Source: an uncultured Eubacterium sp. (GTDB lineage: Bacteria; Bacillota; Clostridia; Lachnospirales; Lachnospiraceae). From it: a stretch of 64,000 nucleotides of DNA. The position numbers were made by a program, and so were the translations under genes. The notes under the pieces were generated by a model. It searched no databases. It worked only from the letters and a program-made list of their open reading frames with translations, and was not told the origin of the DNA. Below are positions 50,683 to 58,698 of this stretch, one piece after another (the stretch's first letter is position 1; every line of letters starts with the position of its first letter). The stretch covers positions 121,753 through 185,752 of the forward strand of contig CAJTZF010000003.1 in assembly GCA_910584245.1 (NCBI GenBank). Direction: 5' to 3'.

Positions 50683-52377
50683 TTATAATCTCCGATACCG
50701 GTTGAGGCATGCAAAAATCTCCTGCCTTCTCGGCATCGCCAGTCCCGTACCCACATTTTTCTCTCCGCATATACCCCCAAACCCAAGCTTTTCCAATTTC
50801 TCTTCCAGAATATCCACCACCTGGGCCATCGTCCGCCTGCCATCAAATACGTGCAGCTCCGCATACTTCACAAGGTGAGCAAGCATCGCCAGCTGCTCCG
50901 GGTCGGCCAGCTGCTCGACATATCGCAGATCAATCGTTTCCCTGTCAATACTAATACCGTCCATCCCCATTGTTTTCATTTTAATCCGGTCACTGCCCGC
51001 CAGCTTGCGGTTCTGGCCAAACTTTCTCTCAAAAGAAGGCTGAATGGAAGCCGGCGCCTCCTCCAGCACAGGAAACTCCTCCGCCTCCTTTTTCGCAAAT
51101 TCCGTAATATCCGCCGGCACATAATGGTTCATCTGCACAATACAATCCGCCTTGTGAAAATAACTGCCGGAGCTTCCCGCCACGAGCACCGTGGAAATGC
51201 CAAACGTTTCATACAATTCGCGAACCCGTTCGATATACGGTGTAATCGGCTCGACATCCCGGTGTACGACGCGCTGCATCAGCTCATCCCGAATCATAAA
51301 ATTGGTGGCGCTTGTATCCTCATCAATGAGGAACACACGGCTGGCCGCCTCCATCGCTTCCATCATATTGGCCGCCTGGGACGTACTTCCGCTGGCGTCC
51401 TCGGTACAGAACCGAACCGTATCTTTCCCGTTCGGCAGATTATTTATGAAGAGGGAAATATCCACATCTTTGACACTTCTTCCATCCTCGGCGCGAAGCT
51501 TGACCGCCGTCCGGTCCGTAATCACAAATTCACGCCCGTCCCCGGCAATATGGTTATAGATTCCGAGCTCCAGCGCTTTCAGCAGCGTCGATTTCCCGTG
51601 ATAGCCGCCTCCTACAATAAGCGTAACTCCCTGCGGGATTCCCATCCCCCGGATCACCCCCCGGTTGGGAAGCGTCAGCTCCACTTCCATAGACGGCGGT
51701 GACTGAAATGCCACTGCCTGCTTCATCGGGCGGCTGCTCACGCCAGACTCCCGGGGCAAAACAGCACCATTCGCCACAAATGCCACCAGACGGCGTTCGG
51801 CCAGCATCCGTCGGACCGCATCCTGGTCCTCCGCAAGCTCCGCCGTCTCACGCAGTTGATCCGCATCCAGCGCCGTATAAAATAAGCTCTTGTTCACACA
51901 TCTCGGTAATAACTCAAACAAAATCTTTTCAAGCTCCCTGGCATTGATGCTTCTTCCGTTTGCCGGAAATCCGATTTCCATGCGGACAACGACATCCCCT
52001 GTCTCTTTTGCTAACTGACATCCACTCCGCTCCAAAACTTCCTGGCCAGGGTTGCTAACTGCCATAAGTCCGGACTTTCCAGATCCCTTCGCCTGAAAAG
52101 ATACTTTGCGGAGCTGTTTTCCCATTTCCCGTAAAAGAGTATCCTCCAGCGCCGTCTTCTGGCATGGCAGGCGATAAAGCCCCTTCGGAAATGCTGCTTG
52201 CTTTCCCTTAATATGAATACTCACTTTGGAAGGGGCAGCAAACGGATCCCCCTGGACGTGGTCAATGCTCAGTACATAGGACGGAAACTGGTACTCGTCC
52301 CTCAACTGCTTATACGCCGGGTAGCTCTTGCGGTCGATCTGGCGCAACATACGGCTTAAATCCGATGATTGTTTCAT
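50683..52377 (-). CDS. ABC-type P-loop ATPase (PF09818-like)
   Basis: This 564-residue protein belongs to the predicted ABC_ATPase family. A long N-terminal region (1-240) precedes Walker A in LIVGGGYHGKSTLLKALELG near residue 256, a segment with DISLFINNLPNGKDT, a signature-like SGSTSQAANMMEAME, and Walker B RVFLIDEDTSATNFMIRDE. It has no membrane segments, so it is not a transporter on its own; an RNA- or nucleotide-linked role is possible but unproven. The ATG at 52377 follows AATGGGGGAAAT. It lies at the head of the phosphoribosyltransferase run, preceded by a leader repeat. Confidence 0.88.
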   Translation of the reverse strand: MKQSSDLSRMLRQIDRKSYPAYKQLRDEYQFPSYVLSIDHVQGDPFAAPSKVSIHIKGKQAAFPKGLYRLPCQKTALEDTLLREMGKQLRKVSFQAKGSGKSGLMAVSNPGQEVLERSGCQLAKETGDVVVRMEIGFPANGRSINARELEKILFELLPRCVNKSLFYTALDADQLRETAELAEDQDAVRRMLAERRLVAFVANGAVLPRESGVSSRPMKQAVAFQSPPSMEVELTLPNRGVIRGMGIPQGVTLIVGGGYHGKSTLLKALELGIYNHIAGDGREFVITDRTAVKLRAEDGRSVKDVDISLFINNLPNGKDTVRFCTEDASGSTSQAANMMEAMEAASRVFLIDEDTSATNFMIRDELMQRVVHRDVEPITPYIERVRELYETFGISTVLVAGSSGSYFHKADCIVQMNHYVPADITEFAKKEAEEFPVLEEAPASIQPSFERKFGQNRKLAGSDRIKMKTMGMDGISIDRETIDLRYVEQLADPEQLAMLAHLVKYAELHVFDGRRTMAQVVDILEEKLEKLGFGGICGEKNVGTGLAMPRRQEIFACLNRYRRL

Positions 52378-52434
52378 ATTTCCCCCATTTCTGCGCTGCT
52401 TTTGCGCACCATTAATGTCTGTGACAAGCAACGC
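52375..52434 (-). repeat. Leader repeat copy B (before the ABC-type ATPase gene)
   Basis: The minus strand reads a 33-base block (52402-52434) matching the aroDK leader, then AAGCAGCGCAGAAATGGGGG and the start codon. Its proximal part is nearly identical to the leader of the carrier-protein gene. GCGC-AAAAGCA-GCGC could pair just before the ribosome-binding site. Confidence 0.65.
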
Positions 52435-52449
52435 TTTTCCTTCTATCTA

Positions 52450-53796
52450 TTATTTTATTTCTCTGCCCAAAAAGCCGGCTTCTTCTTCCTGCCGGCGCCT
52501 TCTCTTATCCTCGTACATTTTACTGTCGGCCTCTTCTAATAGTTCACTCATCTGGCCCGCATACTCCGGCTTCCATATAGATCCGAGCGCCATCGGCGCC
52601 CTGTTCTCTTCCATATCCTCTTCCAACAGGCGGATCCGGCGCGCTAAATCCTGCTCCCCGATCCCCTTGCAAATGCCTAAAAACTCATCACCCCCGATGC
52701 GGAACAGGGCATAATCCCCAAACTGCCGCTCCAGGCTCTCACAAGCGCGCAGCAACAACTCGTCCCCCGCCTGATGCCCTTGCGTATCATTGATCTGCTT
52801 TAATCCCATTACGTCACAATACAGAATGCCAATGCTCTCACCCGGATCCAGCTTATTTTCGTATTCTCCTATCGCATGCCGGTTGCCAAGGCCGGTAAGC
52901 TGGTCATACATACTCAGCTTTTCCAGACGGTTCACCAATGCCAGACGGTTCAGCATGGAAACGATAAAATGACCCACGATCCAAAACAGCGTGGAAATGT
53001 GATCCAAAAATGCCTTCGGTGGGTTATCCACACCGTAAAAACCGATAATACGTCCGTTATCCAGCAGCGGACTGACAACCAACGTCTTAATATTCTGCGG
53101 TTTTAAATATTCATATGCCAGCGGGTCCTCTTCCCGAATCCCCTCCAAATCCTTTATAATTATATTTTCATTTTTATGGAACGCTTCGTACCAATGGGAC
53201 ACAACCTCAAACGGTACTTTCTGAAGCGCTTCCTTCTGCGGCGTCACGTTCATTCCGCACCACTCAAACGTGTTGTCCAGCGTACCGTCTCCATTATCCT
53301 CAAAAATATACACCCTCTCCCCCTCTAAATGCCGCCCCAGGTAGTCGAGAAGCACTTCTATGGACTGGTTGGGAACCGGCTCGGCCAATGCCAGGCGCAG
53401 CCCCTCATTAATCATACTCTCATTCGTCGTATATTTCTGAATCGTCCTGCGCTGCTCCTCCTGGACCGTCATATCAATGGCAAGCTCCATGCGGTACTGC
53501 CTCGAACCCTCTTCGATCACCGTATCCTTCAACGCAAAATTTTTCCCTATAAACGGGTTAAAATACCGCCACTCATGAAATTCCCCGGGCCGCAGACAAT
53601 CGTTTGTACAGAAATCACACGGTCCCGTCTTGTTCTGCAATACTTCATAGCACTTCTTTCCTTTTACCTCATCGAGTGACCGGACCCCGTATGCCTTGCA
53701 AGCCTTAGGGTTCATATAAACGATCTGATGTGTATCCATATCTGTCGTGTACACAATCTCATCCATGTTCTCAAAAAATTCCCATATTTTTGACAT
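52450..53796 (-). CDS. PAS-GAF-type sensor diguanylate cyclase
   Basis: This 448-residue soluble protein has an N-terminal PAS domain (DEIVYTTDMDTHQIVYMNPK) with a cysteine group KKCYEVLQNKTGPCDFCTNDCLRPG-like arrangement at residues 47-68 (Cys spacing about 11, 2 and 3), a GAF-like middle domain (about 130-280) and a GGDEF domain with YDQLTGLGNRHAIGEYE, YCDVMGLKQINDTQGHQAGDE and the active loop FRIGGDEFLGIC. It should make cyclic di-GMP in response to a cytoplasmic ligand; the cysteines might hold a metal or Fe-S centre (inference). It lies 72 bases upstream of the ABC-type ATPase gene. Confidence 0.9.
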   Translation of the reverse strand: MSKIWEFFENMDEIVYTTDMDTHQIVYMNPKACKAYGVRSLDEVKGKKCYEVLQNKTGPCDFCTNDCLRPGEFHEWRYFNPFIGKNFALKDTVIEEGSRQYRMELAIDMTVQEEQRRTIQKYTTNESMINEGLRLALAEPVPNQSIEVLLDYLGRHLEGERVYIFEDNGDGTLDNTFEWCGMNVTPQKEALQKVPFEVVSHWYEAFHKNENIIIKDLEGIREEDPLAYEYLKPQNIKTLVVSPLLDNGRIIGFYGVDNPPKAFLDHISTLFWIVGHFIVSMLNRLALVNRLEKLSMYDQLTGLGNRHAIGEYENKLDPGESIGILYCDVMGLKQINDTQGHQAGDELLLRACESLERQFGDYALFRIGGDEFLGICKGIGEQDLARRIRLLEEDMEENRAPMALGSIWKPEYAGQMSELLEEADSKMYEDKRRRRQEEEAGFLGREIK

Positions 53797-53843
53797 AATC
53801 GCCGTCCCTATCCTTTTCTACGTTTTTCTTATATATTGTATTT

Positions 53844-55391
53844 TTACTTTTTTTCCTTCGGTAATGCTATCTTTTTATCCACAACCACCTGTTCTTCCAG
53901 GCACTCAAAAATACGATTGACTTCCTTCTCCTCCATTTTCGGCGTCAGCCAGCTGACAACCGGCACGACAACCAGGCCGAGTACCATCGCAATTGCCCCC
54001 GCATTAATGGGCGACGCAATATAAGACAAAAACAGGTTGGAAACGGTAACACCGATACCACATGCGAAACTCGCCCATACGGCCGCCCGCGTCACGCCCT
54101 TCCAGTACAGACCATAGAGGAACGGCGCCAGAAACGCGCCCGCCAGCGCCCCCCAGGAAATTCCCATCAGCTGCGCGATAAACTGCGCAACCGATTTCGG
54201 CGGAAAAAGTGCGAGCACAACCGAACAGAGAATAAAAAACACGAGCAGTATCCGCATACATAAAAGCTGCTTTTTCTCTGTCATCTTTTTAATAATATTA
54301 TCCTTTAAGAAATCCAATGTCAGCGTCGAACTGGATGTCAGTACGAGAGAGGACAGCGTGGACATGGAAGCGGACAGTACGAGGACGATCACAATGCCTA
54401 CGAGCAGATCCGGCAGTGTGGACAGCATGGATGGAATAATAGCATCGAAAATGACACTGCCGTCCGCTTTGTGTATCGCCGCCGTGTCAAACAGCCTGCC
54501 AAACCCACCGAGAAAATAGCAGCCGCCGGAAACGATTACGGCAAAAAAAGTAGAAATAATCGTTCCAGACTGAATGGATTTTTCATCCTTAATCGCATAA
54601 AATTTGTGTACCATCTGCGGAAGTCCCCACGTTCCCAGGGATGTCAATATAACTACGCCGAGAAGATTCAGGGGATCCGGCCCAAAAAAGGACGTAAACG
54701 CCCCCTGCTGCCCCATCGTGACAGCCGCATCACTCTCAAATTCCGAAAGCGCCCTTACCGCGGCCATAAAACCGCCGCGTCCGTTCAATACCGCCGCAAT
54801 GACAGCGACAATACCGCCAAGCATTATAATTCCCTGGATAAAATCATTGATGGCCGTCGCCATATAGCCGCCCAGAATAACATACACGCACGTCAGCACA
54901 GCCATAACTATAACACAGACCTCATAGGGAATATCAAAAGCCATGCCAAACAGCCGCGATAAACCATTGTACACCGATGCCGTATACGGGATGAGAAATA
55001 CGAATGCGATCGCAGACGCAGCAATCCGAAGGGCGTTGCTGTTATAACGTTTCCCAAAATAATCGGGCATAGTGGCCGCCGAGAGATGATTCGTCATAAT
55101 ACGGGTACGCCTGCCCAGCACGACCCATGCCAGAAGCGATCCGATCAGAGCATTTCCGATCCCGATCCAGGTGGACGCCAATCCGTATTTATAGCCAAAC
55201 TGTCCGGCATAACCGACGAACACAACTGCCGAAAAATACGAAGTTCCATATGCAAATGCGGTAAGCCAGGGACCTACGCTCCGGCCTCCCAGCACAAAAT
55301 CATTGACATTTGTCGCATGCTTTCTGGCATACAGCCCCACTCCTACCATTACCGCAAAAAATATAATTAAAAAAAACAGTTTAATAAACAA
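53844..55391 (-). CDS. Sodium:solute symporter (SSS family)
   Basis: This 515-residue carrier has about 13 transmembrane helices and SSS-family features: GGRSVGPWLTAFAYGTSYFS near residue 35 (unwound TM1 region), TMPDYFGKRYNSNALR near 105, GGYMATAINDFIQGIIM near 175 and SSLVLTSSSTLTLDF near 340, the TM8 Ser/Thr region that forms a sodium site. It couples Na+ entry to uptake of an organic solute, for example an amino acid or carboxylate. It is upstream of the GGDEF gene and just downstream of the amidohydrolase gene, so a substrate related to aromatic acid metabolism is possible but unproven. Confidence 0.92.
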   Translation of the reverse strand: MFIKLFFLIIFFAVMVGVGLYARKHATNVNDFVLGGRSVGPWLTAFAYGTSYFSAVVFVGYAGQFGYKYGLASTWIGIGNALIGSLLAWVVLGRRTRIMTNHLSAATMPDYFGKRYNSNALRIAASAIAFVFLIPYTASVYNGLSRLFGMAFDIPYEVCVIVMAVLTCVYVILGGYMATAINDFIQGIIMLGGIVAVIAAVLNGRGGFMAAVRALSEFESDAAVTMGQQGAFTSFFGPDPLNLLGVVILTSLGTWGLPQMVHKFYAIKDEKSIQSGTIISTFFAVIVSGGCYFLGGFGRLFDTAAIHKADGSVIFDAIIPSMLSTLPDLLVGIVIVLVLSASMSTLSSLVLTSSSTLTLDFLKDNIIKKMTEKKQLLCMRILLVFFILCSVVLALFPPKSVAQFIAQLMGISWGALAGAFLAPFLYGLYWKGVTRAAVWASFACGIGVTVSNLFLSYIASPINAGAIAMVLGLVVVPVVSWLTPKMEEKEVNRIFECLEEQVVVDKKIALPKEKK

Positions 55392-55419
55392 CCTTTTTCC
55401 TCCTCTTTACAGGCTTCTT

Positions 55420-56226
55420 CTATTCTCCCAACAATCTCTCCGCGTTTCCGCCAATGATTTGATCCAGCTGCTCGCGTGGAACCGGAAGTCCCCTTACATA
55501 TTCCAGCGACTCTCTCTGCCCGCTCCATGGGCTATCCGTCGCAAACAGCACATGCTCCGCACCATGCTTTTCAAGAATGCCCAAAAAGACATCTTTTTCT
55601 ATAAACCCGAAAATATATGCCGTATCCAAATATACCTTTTCTCCTGCCAGCAGCTCTTCCACCTCCGCCCACATGCCAAAACCGCCAAAATGGGCAAGAA
55701 CAAGGTTCTGCGGGTTCACCTCGTCCAGAACCCGGCGGATCCGCTCCACCGTACAGCGGACATGATCCGGAAATCCGATATCCACCCCCGCATGTACGAC
55801 ACTGACCAGCCCAAGCTCTGACGCATAATCCACAATACGCATGTACTTTATATCATCAAAGTATGTATTCTGGTAATCCGGGTGAAGTTTGATTCCCTTC
55901 AGGCCTAAGTCCCGTATCTCGCGCAACATCGCTTTATAATCCGGGGAATCGGGATGGATGCCCCCGAACGACAGCAGACGTTTTTCTTTATCTGCATACT
56001 TTTCATTCAGACGAACCGCAAAATCATTGACAGAGCGAAACTGCTCCGGTTTCGTGACAACGGGAAGAACGACAGACAAATCAACATCTGCCTGCCGCAT
56101 TGATGCCACAAGACTCTCCTCCCTGCCATCCGTAAACGCCTTAACGTTTGCAAGCTTTTCCAGCTTTTCAATCGTCCTTGCCGCTATTTTCTCCGGAAAA
56201 ATATGTGTGTGAAAATCTACAACCAT
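55420..56226 (-). CDS. Amidohydrolase-family TIM-barrel protein
   Basis: This 268-residue protein of the amidohydrolase_2 type has the metal-binding N-terminus VVDFHTHIFPEK, the GLKGIKLHPDYQNTYFDD strand, SVVHAGVDIG with its His, LVLAHFGGFGM, and the Asp in FATDSPWSGQRESLEYV. Relatives include decarboxylases such as ACMS decarboxylase and other hydrolases; the reaction here is not clear. It lies between the sodium symporter gene and the ACT-domain gene in the minus-strand run. The sequence CAGAAATGGGAGATGGAGGAGC precedes the ATG and resembles the tail of the leader repeat. Confidence 0.88.
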   Translation of the reverse strand: MVVDFHTHIFPEKIAARTIEKLEKLANVKAFTDGREESLVASMRQADVDLSVVLPVVTKPEQFRSVNDFAVRLNEKYADKEKRLLSFGGIHPDSPDYKAMLREIRDLGLKGIKLHPDYQNTYFDDIKYMRIVDYASELGLVSVVHAGVDIGFPDHVRCTVERIRRVLDEVNPQNLVLAHFGGFGMWAEVEELLAGEKVYLDTAYIFGFIEKDVFLGILEKHGAEHVLFATDSPWSGQRESLEYVRGLPVPREQLDQIIGGNAERLLGE

Positions 56227-56257
56227 GCTCCTCCATCTCCCATTTCTGTTTGTCGTT

Positions 56258-56692
56258 TCAGTGGAAGATTCTCAGTATATCTTCCTGGCTGTATAGCTCC
56301 ACTTCCTGGCTTTTCAACAGCTTGGCCGCCTCATCGCCATTTGAAATCTTGCAAATAATGGACGCGTCATCTTCCTTATTTGACAGCGCATACATATACT
56401 CTACATTCAGTCCAGCTTTACATACCATACTCAAAATCTCCTGTAATCTGCCCACCTGGTGGGACAGCTTTACTGCCAGTACATCTGTAAGCATCGCGGC
56501 AAATCCCTTTTTCTTCAATGCCGCCTGGCCAGCTTCAGGATTCGTCGTAATCAGGCGGAGAAGCCCATATTCACTCGTATCCGCCAGACTAAGTGAGATA
56601 ATGCTGATCTGTTCTTCTTTCATGACATCCAGAACCTCTTCCAGACGCCCCTCATGGTTTTCAATAAAAACTGACAACTGTTTTATAAACAT
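56258..56692 (-). CDS. Tandem ACT-domain protein
   Basis: This 144-residue protein is composed of two ACT-type beta-alpha-beta-beta-alpha-beta units: IKQLSVFIENHEGRLEEVLD to about residue 65, and VLAVKLSHQVGRLQEILSMV to the end. ACT domains bind amino acids or related ligands. Proteins of this kind commonly lie next to phenylacetate-CoA ligase and indolepyruvate oxidoreductase genes in anaerobes, which suggests sensing of an aromatic or branched amino acid (inference). It follows the paaK gene by 33 bases. AAGGAGTATGTT precedes the ATG. Confidence 0.9.
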   Translation of the reverse strand: MFIKQLSVFIENHEGRLEEVLDVMKEEQISIISLSLADTSEYGLLRLITTNPEAGQAALKKKGFAAMLTDVLAVKLSHQVGRLQEILSMVCKAGLNVEYMYALSNKEDDASIICKISNGDEAAKLLKSQEVELYSQEDILRIFH

Positions 56693-56725
56693 AACATACT
56701 CCTTTCTTCCGTCCCATACGGTTAA

Positions 56726-58024
56726 TTATACGAGCTTTCGTTTATCTACCACATGCACTGCTTTTCCCATACTGCGCTCCAATGTTTTTGGCTCCACCAG
56801 CGTAATTTTTGCCGCGAGGCCGATCGCATTCTGAATCAGGTGCGCAATTTTCTTCGAGAGGTTTTCCAATTGACGGATCTCATCCGAAAAGAATCCCTCC
56901 TCGACCTCTACCTGGATTTCCAGCGTATCCAAATTATTCTTTCGGTCCACGATCATGAGGTAATGCGGTGTAATGCCACCCATCTCAAGCAGCGCCGCCT
57001 CAATCTGGGAAGGAAATACATTGACACCGCGGATAATGAGCATATCATCCGAGCGGCCCTGGAAGCGGCTGATTCTCGCCAGCGTCCTGCCGCACTCACA
57101 TTTGCTGTAGCTGATGCTCGTCAAATCCTTTGTCCGGTAGCGGAGCAGCGGCAGCCCCTCCTTCGTCAACGTCGTAAATGTCAGTTCCCCGACTTCGCCT
57201 TCCGGAAGCGGCTGCAATGTATCGGAATCAATAATCTCCGGCAGGAAATGATCCTCATATACGTGAAGTCCCTGATGGTATTGGCAGTCACAGGCAACAC
57301 CCGGTCCCATCACCTCTGAAAGACCGTAAATATCAAAAGCGTTAATATGGAGTTTGGCCTCAATCTGCTTGCGCATATTTTCTGTCCAAGGCTCCGCCCC
57401 GCACACCGCAGCTTTCAGCTTTATGTTCGGAATGTCGCCTGCCTCCTCAAGCACTTCTGCGATATGGAGCAGGTACGATGGCGTACAGGCAATAGCGGTG
57501 ACGCCAAAATCCTTCATCATCGTCGTCAGTTTTTTTGTATTTCCCGTCGACATCGGCACGACCATCGCACCCAGCTTCTCAGCGCCGCCGTGGGCTCCCA
57601 GCCCTCCTGTAAACAAACCGTAGCCGTAGGCGACCTGGATAATATCATCTCTCGTAACGCCAGCCTGCGCCAACGCTCTTGCCACGCACTCACTCCAGAT
57701 TTCCAGATCCCTTCTTGTATATCCGACGACCGTAGCCTTTCCCGTCGTCCCGGAAGATGCATGAACGCGCACAATCTCTGACTTCGGGACAGCAAACAAT
57801 CCAAACGGATACGTATCCCGCAAATCGTTCTTTGTCGTATAGGGCAGCTTATGGAGATCTTCAATACCATTAATATCTCCGGGCTCAATGCCCAGCGCCT
57901 GCATTTTCTTTCTGTAAAATTCTACGTTGTGATAGACCCGGTCCACCACCTTAACCAGGCGTTTACTCTGCAAAAACTCTAATTCGTCCCTGCTCATGCA
58001 CTCCTTCGTCTCATTCCAAATCAT
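56726..58024 (-). CDS. paaK: Phenylacetate-CoA ligase family
   Basis: This AMP-forming ligase converts an arylacetate to its CoA thioester. The 432-residue protein has the adenylate motif VRVHASSGTTGKATVVGYT near residue 85, DIYGLSEVMGPGVACDC near 235, LLRYRTKDLTS near 300 and CECGRTLARISRFQGRSDDM near 320, with the C-terminal lid LIIRGVNVFPSQIE. The start at 58024 (MIWNETKE) follows CAGGAGGAAGTACAGAG. It lies 43 bases after iorB. It is a paralogue of the ligase at 60440-61741 with the same motif order. In anaerobes such ligases interconvert arylacetates and arylacetyl-CoA linked to IorAB. Confidence 0.93.
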   Translation of the reverse strand: MIWNETKECMSRDELEFLQSKRLVKVVDRVYHNVEFYRKKMQALGIEPGDINGIEDLHKLPYTTKNDLRDTYPFGLFAVPKSEIVRVHASSGTTGKATVVGYTRRDLEIWSECVARALAQAGVTRDDIIQVAYGYGLFTGGLGAHGGAEKLGAMVVPMSTGNTKKLTTMMKDFGVTAIACTPSYLLHIAEVLEEAGDIPNIKLKAAVCGAEPWTENMRKQIEAKLHINAFDIYGLSEVMGPGVACDCQYHQGLHVYEDHFLPEIIDSDTLQPLPEGEVGELTFTTLTKEGLPLLRYRTKDLTSISYSKCECGRTLARISRFQGRSDDMLIIRGVNVFPSQIEAALLEMGGITPHYLMIVDRKNNLDTLEIQVEVEEGFFSDEIRQLENLSKKIAHLIQNAIGLAAKITLVEPKTLERSMGKAVHVVDKRKLV

Positions 58025-58067
58025 CTCTGTACTTCCTCCTGATTCCATTTAAACATTTCGCATACGG

Positions 58068-58634
58068 TCAGCTGCGGTACCCAGCTAAAAATGCTTTCTT
58101 ATTTATATCGACAGTCTTCGGGGGAACTGTCTTCTCTATAACTTCCAGCCATGCCTGCTCGGAAAAGTCCATATGTCTGGCCGCCATTCCGAGAACAATA
58201 ATATTAAATACCTTGGAATTTCCAAGCTTCTTCGCTTCCTCCATCGCGTCAATCCTGTAAACGGTATGCTCTTTTTCGAGTCCCTCCATAATATTTTCCG
58301 GATACTGGGCCACCCCCGTCACGACAGTGATCGGTTCAATCCGCTGTTCATTTACTACCAGCGCACCATCTTCCTTTAAAAAGTGCGCGTAACGAAGCGC
58401 CTCCAGCTTTTCAAATGCTATGAGTACATCGGCCTGCCCCTCTTCTACAATCGGCTCCGCCACCTTATCTCCATAGCGCACAAATGTCACCACGCTCCCG
58501 CCGCGCTGTGCCATGCCGTGTACCTCAGATAATTTCACGTCGTATCCGGCATCCAGCGTGATGCCTCCTAAAATGCGGCTAGTCAAAAGCGTGCCCTGAC
58601 CGCCTACACCTACAATCATTATATTCTTTGTCAT
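58068..58634 (-). CDS. iorB: Indolepyruvate ferredoxin oxidoreductase beta subunit
   Basis: This 188-residue gamma-domain subunit works with IorA to convert arylpyruvates plus CoA to arylacetyl-CoA, CO2 and reduced ferredoxin. The N-terminal NIMIVGVGGQGTLLTSRIL and LSEVHGMAQRGGSVVTFVRYG motifs are diagnostic. ATG at 58634 follows GAGGGAAACC; a start 12 bases earlier is possible. It is preceded in the 64-base gap after iorA by a leader repeat. Cytoplasmic. Confidence 0.94.
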   Translation of the reverse strand: MTKNIMIVGVGGQGTLLTSRILGGITLDAGYDVKLSEVHGMAQRGGSVVTFVRYGDKVAEPIVEEGQADVLIAFEKLEALRYAHFLKEDGALVVNEQRIEPITVVTGVAQYPENIMEGLEKEHTVYRIDAMEEAKKLGNSKVFNIIVLGMAARHMDFSEQAWLEVIEKTVPPKTVDINKKAFLAGYRS

Positions 58635-58680
58635 GGTTTCCCTCATTTCTGCTCATTTTTGCATACAAATGTATGCGAAC
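58632..58680 (-). repeat. Leader repeat copy D (before iorB)
   Basis: The minus strand reads GCATACATTTGTATGC (a perfect 7-base inverted repeat with centre TT, 58661-58676), then AAAAATGAGCAGAAATGAGG and the iorB start. The last part aligns with the leader before the carrier-protein gene. It sits inside the iorA-iorB operon. Confidence 0.55.
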
Positions 58681-58698
58681 ACGTTATCTCCTGATTTT

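Noticed and set aside
50851..51702. Plus-strand open frame of 283 codons opposite the ABC-type ATPase gene
   Set aside because: Arg/His-rich shadow frame without motifs or a ribosome-binding site.
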